Part shown: in pieces, positions 35,141 through 44,464 of the stretch
Layout: every line of letters starts with the position of its first letter
How positions within the stretch are numbered: the first letter of the stretch is position 1
Origin: VYFG01 sp965204165
GTDB lineage: Bacteria; Pseudomonadota; Gammaproteobacteria; Arenicellales; Poriferihabitantaceae
Assembly (NCBI GenBank): GCA_965204165.1
Contig: OZ241969.1
Coordinates: forward strand, 1,054,001 to 1,118,000
DNA length: 64,000 bases
Direction of reading: 5' to 3'
Notes under the pieces: generated by a model
Told to the model about the DNA's origin: nothing
What the model saw: the letters and a program-made list of their open reading frames with translations, nothing else
Databases searched by the model: none
Program-made: the position numbers and the translations under genes

Positions 35141-36736
35141 TTAGGAATCCTGGAACCACCAGCGTTCCATGCACTTGATGCCATCGAGGTCCCAGGCCGC
35201 GGACAGGCGGCGGTGGGCAATTTTCTCGCTCACCGCGAAGACATAGTTGGAAAATATCGGCGCCACCACCCCGCCGTCGTCGCTGCAAAGCTGCTGCATC
35301 TCGAAGTACATCTGTCGCCTGATACTGGGATCAAGTTCCGCCCGGGCGGATTTCAGGAGTTCGTTGAAGCGCGGATTGGCCCAGTGCGTCTCGTTCCAGG
35401 GCGCTCCCGCGGCGTAGGTTTGCGAGAACACCCAGTCCTCGGTCACCCGGCCGCTCCAGTAGGAGGCGACCCAGGGTTCCACGTTCCAGACATCCGACCA
35501 GTAGCCGTCGTTGGGTCTGCGAACGACGTCGATCGTGATGCCCGCCTTCGCCGCGTGCTGCTGGTAGAGCACCGCGCCATCCGTAGCTCCGGCAAATGCC
35601 GTCTCCGCGACGTTGAGCGGTACGGTGAGACTTGTCAGACCTGCCTTCGAGAGATGGAACTTGGCCTTGTCCGGATCATAGGGCCGCTGCGGCAGGTCGG
35701 CCGCAAAATACCGGTTCGACCGGCCGATGGGGTGATCGTTGCCCAGGTATCCATGGCCGTTCAGCAGCTTCTGGAGTAGCTCTTCGCGGTCAATGGCATA
35801 CTTCAGCGCCAGCCGGACGTTGGGGTCGTCGAAGGGCGGGCGGTCGCACATCATCGAATAGACGTAGTGCAACGTACCCTGGGTTTCCGTCAGGCGCACT
35901 CCGGGATTGCGGTCCAGCAAATGGGCGGTCTTGAGGTCAACTCGGTCAATGACATCGACCGCGTCGGAGGTCAGCGCCGACATCCGGGCCGCCACGTCAA
36001 TGATCGCCAGCACCTCCGCTTCATCGAAGAATGCGTGGTCGGCTTTCCAGTAGTTGGGACTGCGCGTCAGGAATGAACGGACCCCCGGCTCAAAATCAGA
36101 CAGGACATAGCCGCCCGTACCATCGCCCGAGCGCCAGTCAAGTGCGCCATCCACGACCGGGCAGATGCCGATATGGTAGTCGCTCAGCAGGAACGGAAAG
36201 TCGGCATTGCCCTCGTTCAGGGTGAAGACAACGGTGTTCTTTCCGTCTGCCTTCATGTCCTGGATGGAGTTGAGGATTCCCTTGGCAGGGGAAGTCGATT
36301 CCTCGCCGAGATGGTGCGCCACGGAAGCGATCACGTCGTTGGCATCCAGTGTCTTGCCGCTATGGAACTCGACGCCCTTGCGCAGTTCGAACGTCCATGT
36401 GGTTGCGTCCGGGGAAGCTTCCCAGCTCTCGGCCAGTTCACCGATCAGTTCGTCCTCATTGGACACCTCGGTCAGGCAGTTGCGGAAGCCGAAGCCCACC
36501 ACCTGCATGTAGGTGTCGTTGTAGGTCGCGGGATCAAGCGAATCGGTCGTCGAGCCCAGACCGAGCGCAATCCGCACCCGCCCGCCTCTCTTCGGCACGT
36601 CCGCCATGGCCGTCCCGGCAAGCAGCGAGGTTGCGGCAGGCAATGCCATCCCGCATGCCAGGGCATGCGCCATGAATTCCCGCCGTCCCATGCGGCCCTG
36701 TCTCAGCAGCCCCAGCTTGTGTTCAATTGATTTCAT
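35141..36736 (-). CDS. ABC dipeptide/oligopeptide-type substrate-binding protein, Tat signal
   Basis: A 531-residue family 5 solute-binding protein. The N-terminus carries a twin-arginine signal (GRREFMAHALACGMALP, cleavage after GTAMA). The mature part has the SBP_bac_5 hallmarks: LDPATYNDTYMQVV, LAESWEASPDATTWTFELRKG (in part), VRLALKYAIDREELL and YDPDKAKFHL. No permease or ATPase follows, so it is an orphan binding protein that borrows a transporter or serves signalling. It is downstream of the DDAH-like gene on the same strand, suggesting a shared guanidino or amino-acid-derived substrate. Confidence 0.9.
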   Translation of the reverse strand: MKSIEHKLGLLRQGRMGRREFMAHALACGMALPAATSLLAGTAMADVPKRGGRVRIALGLGSTTDSLDPATYNDTYMQVVGFGFRNCLTEVSNEDELIGELAESWEASPDATTWTFELRKGVEFHSGKTLDANDVIASVAHHLGEESTSPAKGILNSIQDMKADGKNTVVFTLNEGNADFPFLLSDYHIGICPVVDGALDWRSGDGTGGYVLSDFEPGVRSFLTRSPNYWKADHAFFDEAEVLAIIDVAARMSALTSDAVDVIDRVDLKTAHLLDRNPGVRLTETQGTLHYVYSMMCDRPPFDDPNVRLALKYAIDREELLQKLLNGHGYLGNDHPIGRSNRYFAADLPQRPYDPDKAKFHLSKAGLTSLTVPLNVAETAFAGATDGAVLYQQHAAKAGITIDVVRRPNDGYWSDVWNVEPWVASYWSGRVTEDWVFSQTYAAGAPWNETHWANPRFNELLKSARAELDPSIRRQMYFEMQQLCSDDGGVVAPIFSNYVFAVSEKIAHRRLSAAWDLDGIKCMERWWFQDS

Positions 36737-36972
36737 AGATCACTCCTCCTATCAGGGTGGAATCGTCGACAGGTGTCGACGGAATTGCGCCGGAACCTTC
36801 ATCCGGCTGTCTTTGCCAACCCATACCGGGGAAACCACCGGCAGATGCCATGACAGTTCCGCTGCCGCTCAGGTGCCGGGTCCCGGGTTTCACAGGAAAA
36901 CCGGCATCCGCTGTACGGATGGGCTGACAGGTAATGACTGTTGAATGAAAAGACATCGGGCACCTGGCGGAC

Positions 36973-37860
36973 CTATCCCGACGGATCACGTCTCAGTGCC
37001 TGACACAGGCAATGGATACCGCCGCCGCCCAGCGTGAACATGGACATGTCCGGATCGAAAACCTCGAAACCGAGCGCCCGCAGTTTGCCGTTCAGTTCCT
37101 TGCTGCTCTCCATCGAAAGGACCCGGTCATTGCCCAGGGAAACCAGGTTGACCCCCAGGTCCCTCGCTTCCCTGTATTCCACCTCAACGAATTCGAAGCC
37201 TCTGGCGCGCAGCCACGAGACGAGCCAGTCTTCAAGTGCATCGACACACGCCACCAGCAACTTGGGGGCCAGGGGAACGACGAGACCGTCCATATGGACA
37301 AATTCCCGCGAGATCGGCGCCACCTGCGCTTCCCATCCCTCCTGGCGCATCCATGCCGCCACCTGTTCGGCACCCTCCTTCTCCGAGCGCTCGCCGCAAT
37401 AGCCGATGAGTACGCGGCCCGGTTCCAGGATCACGAAATCACCGCCCTCGAAGTAGTCGGCTGTGACGTGGCGCCAGATCGGGATATCGTTTTCCTGGTA
37501 GAACCTGATCGCGGTCACATAATCGGCCCTCCGGCTATCCACCTGCATATGACAGATGAGCGCCCCCCATGGAGTCATGGCGCTTGAATCCCGGACGAAG
37601 AAATTGCGATGCAGCACTTCGTCGGCGTCCATGAAATGGCACACCACATCGTTGTCCTCGTAGATGCTGACCATTTCGGCGTGTTGGGTCAGCGCAGTCT
37701 CCAGGTCGAAGACGACCCCGGTATGCTCCTGGTTCTGTAACGTACGCCGGGTAATCGGTCCGGCATCGACCCAGCGGTAGTGGTCGGGGCGTCCGAGCAA
37801 CACATCACGCAGAAGGCTGTAGTCGTTGTCGATACCCCAGTCCGGAATCCGGTTATTCAT
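36973..37860 (-). CDS. Dimethylarginine dimethylaminohydrolase/amidinotransferase-family protein
   Basis: A 295-residue protein of the guanidino-group-modifying superfamily (DDAH, arginine deiminase, amidinotransferase). It has VFVRD-like NFFVRDSSAM, YFEGGDFVIL, FVHMDGLVVPL with the catalytic His, and a C-terminal GGGGIHCLCQAL with the nucleophilic Cys. Members hydrolyse or transfer the guanidino group of arginine derivatives. ATG 37860 removes a 15-residue unconserved leader. The 236-bp gap to the binding protein has no gene. Confidence 0.85.
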   Translation of the reverse strand: MNNRIPDWGIDNDYSLLRDVLLGRPDHYRWVDAGPITRRTLQNQEHTGVVFDLETALTQHAEMVSIYEDNDVVCHFMDADEVLHRNFFVRDSSAMTPWGALICHMQVDSRRADYVTAIRFYQENDIPIWRHVTADYFEGGDFVILEPGRVLIGYCGERSEKEGAEQVAAWMRQEGWEAQVAPISREFVHMDGLVVPLAPKLLVACVDALEDWLVSWLRARGFEFVEVEYREARDLGVNLVSLGNDRVLSMESSKELNGKLRALGFEVFDPDMSMFTLGGGGIHCLCQALRRDPSG

Positions 37861-38297
37861 GATCAATCTTCTTTCTCGATGCCAGCAATGGCCCGCTGGA
37901 AACATTCCCCTTGGGCAATTCGACCCCGTACGTGGTCAGGTATGGATCCCATGCATGAAAAATCGTTTTGTCCCACATCAATCTGCCCGCCATATGGCTT
38001 ATCTACCTTTCATTTTGACATATTTTAAATTATATACTTATTACCGTATCCATTGAAATAGTGGTCCTATGAATTAATCTATGTAGTATATAAAAATCTA
38101 TAAATCAAAAAGATATATTTAATCTGCGCATCCCTCAAGTATGAATTTGCATTGTTCAATATTTCTCATTGAGGTCTATATATTTAGTCAACCAGAATAG
38201 TTTCCCGTATCCGGACGATGGCCGCCACGGCGATGGACTTCCTTCACCGTCCCCGGTACTGTATGAGGCCAACCTGTAGGGCCATGGCATACTGAAG
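37861..38297. promoter_or_regulatory. Divergent regulatory region, DDAH-like gene / LysR gene
   Basis: 437 bp, very A+T-rich from about 38000 to 38160, in an otherwise G+C-rich area. Divergent layout with a LysR gene suggests regulator sites of the T-N11-A type here, but I could not single one out. No gene was found in it. Confidence 0.45.
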
Positions 38298-39260
38298 ATG
38301 AAGGAATTGCGGGAAATCGCGGTCTCCGGACAGCACCTCCTCGTCTTTGAGGTCGCCGCCCGCCATGTCTCCTTCACGACTGCCGCACGCGAACTGGAAC
38401 TGACCCAGCCCGCGGTCAGCCGTTCCGTGCGACAGCTCGAGGAGGCCCTCGGCGTCCCCCTCTTCATCCGCCGGCATCGTGCCGTCGAACTCACGGAGGC
38501 CGGGGGCGTTCTCTACGAGGCCGTCCACGGGGGCTTCTCCCAGATGCACCAGGTTGCCCGCCGGCTGCGCCGCATCACTCACTCGCACGTTTCCCTGCTT
38601 TGCAGTGATACCCATGCCCACTGGTGGCTCATGCCGCGCCTGTCAGACTTTCAGGAGCGGCATCCCGACATTTCCCTTCGGGTGCAGGTCATCAAGCGCT
38701 ACATCGATCTCGAGCCTGCCGGCCCCGAGGGCATGGTCCTCGGAATCTGGAGCGGCGAGCAACCGAGACCAGGGTACGAATGTGCGGAAATCGCCCTTGA
38801 GGAAGTGTTCCCCGTCGCCAACCCCGCGTTCGCCCGCACCCTCGATATCAGCGACGATCTCTCCTCGCTTGCACGTCAGCGGCTCATCCACGAAGACCAG
38901 AAGGATCTTCCGACCGTGACCTGGCGGGAGTACTTCGCGGCCTTCGGCCTGAGACAGGACGCCGAACTTCCGGGACTCCGGATGTCAGACTACTCACCGG
39001 TTCTCGTGGCCGCCCTCGCAGGCCAGGGCATCGCCCTTGGCATTGGCCACATCGTGGGCCCCCTCATCGACTCAGGGCTGTTGGTGCGGGTAGGCTCCCT
39101 GGTCCACCGGACCGGCCTGCGGTTCTATCTCGTGTGGCCTGAGCGCACGCCGCTCGCTCCCCAGGCCGAACTGGTGAAGGACTGGCTGATCGGCACCATT
39201 CCGGGACGGACCGGCGGGGGTGCCGACGTGGCAGCTCAGGGGCGTGGTACCGGGAGATGA
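38298..39260 (+). CDS. LysR-family transcriptional regulator (GcvA-like)
   Basis: A 320-residue regulator. The winged HTH occupies about residues 5-66 (FEVAARHVSFTTAARELELTQPAVSRSVRQLE in part: TAARELELTQPAVSRSVRQ) and the rest is an effector-binding periplasmic-protein-like domain. It is divergent from the DDAH-like hydrolase and orphan binding protein and probably controls them. The effector is unknown. The C-terminal ~15 residues are Gly-rich and unconserved. Confidence 0.9.
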   Translation: MKELREIAVSGQHLLVFEVAARHVSFTTAARELELTQPAVSRSVRQLEEALGVPLFIRRHRAVELTEAGGVLYEAVHGGFSQMHQVARRLRRITHSHVSLLCSDTHAHWWLMPRLSDFQERHPDISLRVQVIKRYIDLEPAGPEGMVLGIWSGEQPRPGYECAEIALEEVFPVANPAFARTLDISDDLSSLARQRLIHEDQKDLPTVTWREYFAAFGLRQDAELPGLRMSDYSPVLVAALAGQGIALGIGHIVGPLIDSGLLVRVGSLVHRTGLRFYLVWPERTPLAPQAELVKDWLIGTIPGRTGGGADVAAQGRGTGR

Positions 39261-39712
39261 ATCAGCCGATCGAACCGGAACGGTCCCAATCGGTTTTGAA
39301 CAACACCACCCGCACCCTTCCGGGGAGGTTGGGATTGAAGGAGGGATTGAAGGAGGGATTGATCATACCTGAATTGATGGCAGAAGGCCTTCCCGTCCTG
39401 GGACATCCAAGCGCTTGAAAAACCTATAGATCAATCCTCCTCCCGCCGTTTTTAAGCTGGATTGAACGCCCGTTGACATGGGTGTGCGTCGGCACATCTG
39501 CAGCATGCTGATTCGTCTTCAGAAACCGGAAACCTGTATCGATGAAGTGTCAAGGCAGGGACATGGGCGGATGGAATTCGGCTTTTTCTGTCTACTCCAC
39601 TCCGGGTGTTTGTTCGCATCGTTGTTTCTTTTGTATGTTGCGTTTATTTCGATTATTGGACAAAATAGCACTGCTTGACGAAAGGGCCGCATAGCCGCCA
39701 ACGGACTGACCC
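39261..39712. repeat. Intergenic stretch with short 12-bp direct repeat
   Basis: 450 bp without a supported gene. GGGATTGAAGGA occurs twice in tandem at 39331-39354 and begins a third copy to about 39362. A short frame at 39478-39678 has a hydrophobic C-terminus but no other support. The right end should contain the promoter of the antitoxin gene. Confidence 0.5.
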
Positions 39713-40174
39713 ATGGTTACCACCAGAAAGAATTTCGAACTCCTGCCTCCCTCCGAGCAGGAATCAGTACAGGCACGCGAATCGAGCCGGGTGCTGTCGG
39801 CATACGTTCACCGTACCGGGAAACTGCAAATCGAAGTAGGAGAGAAAGGCCGGCGGGAGGTTGTCTCACTGCCCGCCCGGGCGGTGCACTTGCTGATGGA
39901 CTTGCTCACGGAAATGGCTGAAGGCAAAGCGGTCGCATTATTGCCGATGCAGACCGAACTCACCACGCAACAGGCAGCCGATCTACTGAATGTGTCACGA
40001 CCCTATCTGGTCAAGCTGTTGGATGGGGGAACGATCAGACATCGTAGGGTAGGCACACACCGGCGCGTTCTCTTGGGCGAGCTTCTTGCCTACAAGCATC
40101 GAAATGACCGGGAGCAAATGATTGCGCTGGACGAACTGGCCCGCCAGGCCCAGGAACTGGACATGGGCTACTGA
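39713..40174 (+). CDS. Helix-turn-helix (excisionase-type) antitoxin
   Basis: A 153-residue protein with a MerR/excisionase-like HTH in TELTTQQAADLLNVSRPYLV (about residues 79-98) and the wing RVGTHRRVLLGELLAYK. This type pairs with PIN-domain toxins of the VapC-like class, and a PIN fragment follows 12 bp on. It is intact even though its toxin has been cut by an IS. Confidence 0.8.
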   Translation: MVTTRKNFELLPPSEQESVQARESSRVLSAYVHRTGKLQIEVGEKGRREVVSLPARAVHLLMDLLTEMAEGKAVALLPMQTELTTQQAADLLNVSRPYLVKLLDGGTIRHRRVGTHRRVLLGELLAYKHRNDREQMIALDELARQAQELDMGY

Positions 40175-40186
40175 CTGTAGCACCCA

Positions 40187-40458
40187 GTGACAAATTTCAC
40201 GGCGATTTACGATGCCAGTGTCCTGTACCCGGCGCCGGTTCGTGACCTGCTATTGCAGCTCGCGTGCTCCGATTTGTGCCGGGCTCATTGGACGAGTGAA
40301 ATTCACGACGAATGGATCCGAAACCTTCTTGCAAACCGCCCGGATCTGGCACCCGACAAACTCCAGCGAACCCGGGAACTGATGGACGCCGGCGTGCGGG
40401 ATTGCCTGGTGGAGAATTACCGTGCGCTGATTCCTTCTCTGGACTTGCCGGATCCGAA
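40187..40458 (+). pseudogene. PIN-domain toxin truncated by IS21 copy 1
   Basis: GTG 40187 begins a PIN domain: AIYDASVLYPAPVRDLLLQL (first acidic residue in YDAS) and HDEWIRNLLANRPDLAP. After LPDPN the frame enters the end of the IS21 element, losing the C-terminal acidic residues needed for Mg binding. The chimeric frame runs on to 40708 but is IS sequence. The toxin is almost certainly inactive. Confidence 0.85.
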
Positions 40459-40842
40459 TGGCTATTCCACGGAAAGTTGCCACCTGTTCCACAGTGAAAG
40501 TTGCCACCCATTCCACGGCAAAGTTGCCATTTCATCCAGGGCACCTTCTCATCGGAGCGAAGCGACGCAACGGTCATCAGGCTGTAGGACTCAGATCCTC
40601 TCGCCCGGTCGCGGGTGCGTGACGAATCTTACGCCACGCACCCCCGTATTTCCAGTTTCCGGCGATCACCGGCGCCACCGCCTTTGGCTTTTCAAGGTCA
40701 TTTATTGACCTGCTTTTTCTCACCTGCAAGACAGCCCTGGTCCGTGATGACGGGCGACAAACTTGTTTGTCGCGCGGCATTGCGGAGAGCAAGCGAAGCG
40801 CGGTAGTGCGGCGGACGCCGATCCCGTTTCGGGTTGCCGGTT

Positions 40843-41616
40843 TCATTCCGGACCGGACTCCGGATCCCCGGATCCGGCCATCATGGCCACGGACTTCTTC
40901 TTCCGCATGGACTCGCCCTTGAGGCCGATCCGGTAGGCATTGTGCACCAGCCGGTCGAGGATCGCGTCCGCGAGGACCGGATCGCCAACGCCTTCGTACC
41001 AGCTCTCCACCGCCAGCTGGCTGGTCACCACGGTGGAACGGGCCCCGTACCGGTCCTCGAGGAGTTCCAGCAGGTCGCGGCGGTTTTCGGTGTTCATGTT
41101 CTCAAGGCCCCAGTCGTCGATCAGCAGGACGTCGACCCTGGCGAGGGCCGACAGCAGCTTGGGATACCGCCCGTCTCCCTTGGCGACGGCCAGGTCCCGC
41201 AGCAGTGCGGGGAAACGGACATACCGGGCATGGTATCCCTCCCGGCACGCTTTCTGGGCCAGCGCACAGGCGATCCAGGTCTTGCCAACGCCGGTGGGTC
41301 CGGTGATCAGGATATTGAGATGGTCGGCGACCCAGCGGCAGGCTGCCAGTGACTGCATCAGGCCCCTGTCGAGGCCCCTGGGGGCACGGTAGTCGATATC
41401 CTCCATGGCGGCGTTGTGCCTGAACCTGGCGAGCCGCAGGCGGGCGGTGAGCCGGCGGTCTTCCCGCTCGGTGGCCTCCCGGTCCACGAGGAGCCCGAGT
41501 CGCTCCATGAAGTCGAGTTCGTCAATGTCGGATATACTCGTCTGGTCGGCGAGGGCCGCGGCCATGCCGGTGAGTTTCAGTTTCTGGAGCTTGTCCAGGG
41601 TGGGATGGTTCAACAT
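40843..41616 (-). CDS. istB: IstB-like ATP-binding helper of IS21 copy 1
   Basis: A 257-residue AAA+ protein from ATG 41616 (MLNHPTLDKLQKLKLTGMA), with Walker A GPTGVGKTW, Walker B DVLLIDDWG and the sensor region TVVTSQL. IstB remodels target DNA and activates the IstA transposase. It starts 34 bp after the istA stop; the same frame is open into istA (to 41691), leaving coupling by readthrough possible. Confidence 0.93.
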   Translation of the reverse strand: MLNHPTLDKLQKLKLTGMAAALADQTSISDIDELDFMERLGLLVDREATEREDRRLTARLRLARFRHNAAMEDIDYRAPRGLDRGLMQSLAACRWVADHLNILITGPTGVGKTWIACALAQKACREGYHARYVRFPALLRDLAVAKGDGRYPKLLSALARVDVLLIDDWGLENMNTENRRDLLELLEDRYGARSTVVTSQLAVESWYEGVGDPVLADAILDRLVHNAYRIGLKGESMRKKKSVAMMAGSGDPESGPE

Positions 41617-41650
41617 GTTGGTTTCTCCGGTTGTCGTTGAAGTCAAGAGG

Positions 41651-43195
41651 TCAGTGGTAATAGGAGGGGCCCCGGACATTCCCATGGTCATCCGGAAGGA
41701 TGGACTCCTGGGCGGGCTCCGGTTTTTTCCGGTCGAGTCCGTTCTTGAGGATCGCCTCGACGCTCCGGTACTTGAGGGTCTTCAGGTACAGGGCCCGTTT
41801 GCAGGCGGCGTTGAGCCGCTCGTTGCCGTAGGACTGGCCGAGGCGCATGATGCCGAGGCAGGCGCGGAAGGCCTGCTGGGGATGTTGGCGCGAAGCCATC
41901 ATCTTCTTCACCAGCGCCGCGGTGTCGGGGCCAGCCTTTCCGGCCCATGCGACGATGCGCTCCGGGGACCATTCCCCCACCTTGCGGTGCTTCTCTGGCA
42001 TGTGTTCCGAGGCAGTGGTGTGCCTGCCCCGCAGCCAGGAGCGCCGGTGGCTCGCGACCCGCTGGCCCTTGTGGAGGCATTCGATGGTGTTGCGGGTGGC
42101 CCGGAGTTCGATCTCGATCCCGACGAGTGCGCAGGGAACGGAGTACCAGTGCTTGTCGAACTCGACGTGATAGTCCGTGCTGTGGACGCGGACCTTCTTC
42201 CACTCGGCGAACTCGTAGGGCTCCCGGGGCAGTGGTTTCAGGGCCGGCCTGTCGAGCTCCTCGAAGAGTTCCCGGCGGCTGCCGGGGAGCTTCTGGAACG
42301 GCTTGTTGTTGAGTTTCTCCAGCAGCTGCCCGATCTCGATGTTGACCTCCCGCAGGGAGAAGAACCGCCGGTTGCGCAGGGCCGCGAGGATCCAGCGCTC
42401 TGCCAAAAGCACGCTCAATTCCGCTTTAGCCTTCTCCCGCGGGCGCCGGACGCGCGCAGGCACCACAGCCAGGTCATGGTGCTCCGCCATTTCCTGGTAG
42501 GTGGGGTTGATGTCGGGCTCGTACCGGTGGGCCTTCACCACCGCGGACCGCAGGTTGTCGGGCACGACAATCTCGGGACAGCCACCCATCCAGGAGAAGC
42601 AGTTCTGGTGGGACGTGATCCAGTCTTCCAGTCCCTGGGTCCAGGTGACCTCGGCATAGGTGTAGCCCGACGCACCCAGCGCCGCCACGAAGAGCTGGGC
42701 CTGGCGCTCCTCCCCCGTGGACGGGTCGATGATCCCCACCGTCATGCCGGCGTAGTCCACGAACAGCTTCTCACCCGCCTTGTGGTCCTGCCGCATCACC
42801 AGATCCAGCTTGCCGGCCCACTTGCGGTAGTGCCGGCAGAACCAGGAATACTCGTATCCCTCGGGGTTCCCCTCCCGGTACTCGTCCCACAGCAGTTGCA
42901 GGGTCACGCCCTTGCGACGGAGCTCCTTGTGGATGTACACCCAGTCCGGGACCCCCCGCTTCCTGGCCAGCCGCCGGGGCTCCGGCGGTGGAAACAGGCG
43001 CCGCTCGAGATCGGCGTCGTTCAGATTATCCGGAAGTGGCCACGAAAGCCCCTCCTGGTCCAGCCGCAACAGATAGTTGCTGACCGTGGTGTGGCTGATC
43101 CTGCAGATCCTGCCGATTTCCCGGTTGCTCAACCCTTGCTGGTTCAGCCTCAGGATTTCCTTGATTTTTCGCATGGATAGACTCTTGTGTGGCAT
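41651..43195 (-). CDS. istA: IstA transposase of IS21 copy 1
   Basis: A 514-residue DDE transposase. The N-terminal HTH (EILRLNQQGLSNREIGRICR) binds IS ends; the retroviral-integrase-like core includes EKLFVDYAGMTVGI and GCPEIVVPDNLRSAV; the C-terminal domain follows. ATG 43195 has GAGGAGG 5-8 nt upstream and leaves off a 15-residue leader. It is nearly identical to the copy 2 protein. Confidence 0.93.
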   Translation of the reverse strand: MPHKSLSMRKIKEILRLNQQGLSNREIGRICRISHTTVSNYLLRLDQEGLSWPLPDNLNDADLERRLFPPPEPRRLARKRGVPDWVYIHKELRRKGVTLQLLWDEYREGNPEGYEYSWFCRHYRKWAGKLDLVMRQDHKAGEKLFVDYAGMTVGIIDPSTGEERQAQLFVAALGASGYTYAEVTWTQGLEDWITSHQNCFSWMGGCPEIVVPDNLRSAVVKAHRYEPDINPTYQEMAEHHDLAVVPARVRRPREKAKAELSVLLAERWILAALRNRRFFSLREVNIEIGQLLEKLNNKPFQKLPGSRRELFEELDRPALKPLPREPYEFAEWKKVRVHSTDYHVEFDKHWYSVPCALVGIEIELRATRNTIECLHKGQRVASHRRSWLRGRHTTASEHMPEKHRKVGEWSPERIVAWAGKAGPDTAALVKKMMASRQHPQQAFRACLGIMRLGQSYGNERLNAACKRALYLKTLKYRSVEAILKNGLDRKKPEPAQESILPDDHGNVRGPSYYH

Positions 43196-43381
43196 GGGCG
43201 CCTCCTCGTTGAAAAGGCGGGCACCATACCGGGTTGTCAATCATGCGTCGTTCGGCTCCGATGGGAGTGTATGCCTTGGTGAAAGTGGCAACTTTCACCG
43301 TGGAATGAGTGGCAACTTTGCCGTGGAATCGGTGGCAACTTTCAGCGTGGAATGGGTGGCAACTTTGCCGTGGAATACCCA

Positions 43382-43429
43382 AATGGTTCTGAAGTCCTGG
43401 ATGCCGATCGGGAGCTGGCGGCGTGTCAT
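43382..43429 (-). pseudogene. First 16 codons of a lost AAA/PD-(D/E)XK gene
   Basis: Immediately outside the right end of IS21 copy 1, read on the minus strand from ATG 43429, the DNA encodes MTRRQLPIGIQDFRTI and then enters the IS. The intact protein at 58538-60100 begins MTPRQLPIGIQSFRRI, 12 of 16 residues identical. The remainder of this second family member is gone. Confidence 0.75.
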
Positions 43430-44055
43430 TATCCGTGTTCCGGATGAGATTCCGGGAAATCATGCCATTCAACACAATCGTGCGCAAGCGTGGCGCCTGA
43501 GTTGAACAAATCCGCTTGCGGTAAGATTACGGTAAACAGATATACTTTGTTATCTATATGATTATAGTGCGCCGTGGAAAGGCGCCATTCCCTAGCGGGT
43601 GCGAACCCCGCCCGGCAACTGTCGCTCCAGCCGGTAGCAATCGGAGCGGATGATAGAGGCAACGATATCGTCTGAAGCACTCTGACAGAAGGGCCGCCTT
43701 GGGCGGCTCAGCGACCATGCGGGCCATAACGCGAGTGAACGTTGAGCAGGCCCCGAAAATAGTGATGCGGAAGCCGACCCGCCTGTAATTCGGGGAAGGC
43801 TGCCACCGGACGGGAAGCGAGCGACAAACGCACTGTCCGGTTCCGCCGGGGTATTGACGATGGCACGCATGGAAGATGGGGATGGTGGCAACACGGGAAG
43901 CCCTGTCGGTGGCGTGGCACGCGCCAACCGGCACCCCGCGAGGGGCAGGCCGGGCCGCCGGGGTGGCGGAGGGGCTCGTAGTACCGAAGATGTCGGGTAA
44001 TGCCGGCGGAGGAAAGGAGCCCTGGTTCGGGAACGATGCGGAACAGAGGAAAGGC

Positions 44056-44448
44056 ATGACCACTGGCGACAGCCTAACAGGGTCAGAGAAGGTCCGGAGA
44101 CTCCAGACCGTATTACATGCGAAAGCGAAGGAAGAACCCGGAAGGCGGTTTCATTCGCCAATCGACAAGGTATGGCGCGAGGACTTCCTGCTGGAAGCCT
44201 GGGGGCGTGTCCGCCGCAACGGCGGCACTGCCGGGGTGGACGGGGAGACCTTCGCCGATATCGAGGCGGTCGGGGTGGAACGCTGGATCGGGGAACTGGC
44301 GCGGGAACTGCGGGACGGCACCTACGAACCGAAACCGGTGAGGCAGGTGCTGATTCCGAAGAAGCAGCCCGGCAAGTTCCGGCCCTTGGGGATACCCTGC
44401 ATACGGGACCGGGTAGCGCAGACGTCGGCCTTGCTCGTGCTTGAGCCG
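44056..44448 (+). pseudogene. ltrA: Group II intron reverse transcriptase/maturase, N-terminal part
   Basis: ATG 44056 (MTTGDSLTGSEKVRRLQ) begins an LtrA-like RT with the conserved RNGGTAGVDGETFAD, PVRQVLIPKKQPGKFRPLGI and CIRDRVAQ blocks. It ends at codon CCG of VLEP, where the IS1111-group element begins. The frame then reads through IS sequence to 44613. The second half is at 46082-47029, and joining the two gives a 446-residue protein. Confidence 0.9.
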
Positions 44449-44464
44449 TATATGGACGCCGCCT

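Larger units (their letters stand above)
40459..43381 (-). mobile_element. IS21-family element, copy 1 (2,923 bp)
   Basis: Ends are TGGCTATTCCACGG at the left and its complement CCGTGGAATACCCA at the right, the TG...CA ends of the IS21 family. Each end carries short repeats of a CCACGG-x-AAAGTTGCCACC type, about three at the left (40459-40536) and four at the right (about 43278-43381), likely transposase-binding sites. Genes istA and istB read leftward. Length equals that of copy 2 after removing its insert. Flanks (ccgaa / aatgg) show no target duplication, unlike copy 2. The 40537-40842 stretch is non-coding IS sequence. Confidence 0.92.

Noticed and set aside
39478..39678. 66-codon frame with a possible C-terminal membrane helix
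   Set aside because: Cys/Leu-rich translation without a ribosome site or family; too weak to call.
43270..43381. Regularly spaced ~20-bp repeats at the IS21 ends, CRISPR-like at first sight
   Set aside because: They recur at both copies in the same place, have no unique 30-bp spacers and match IS21 multiple terminal repeats.
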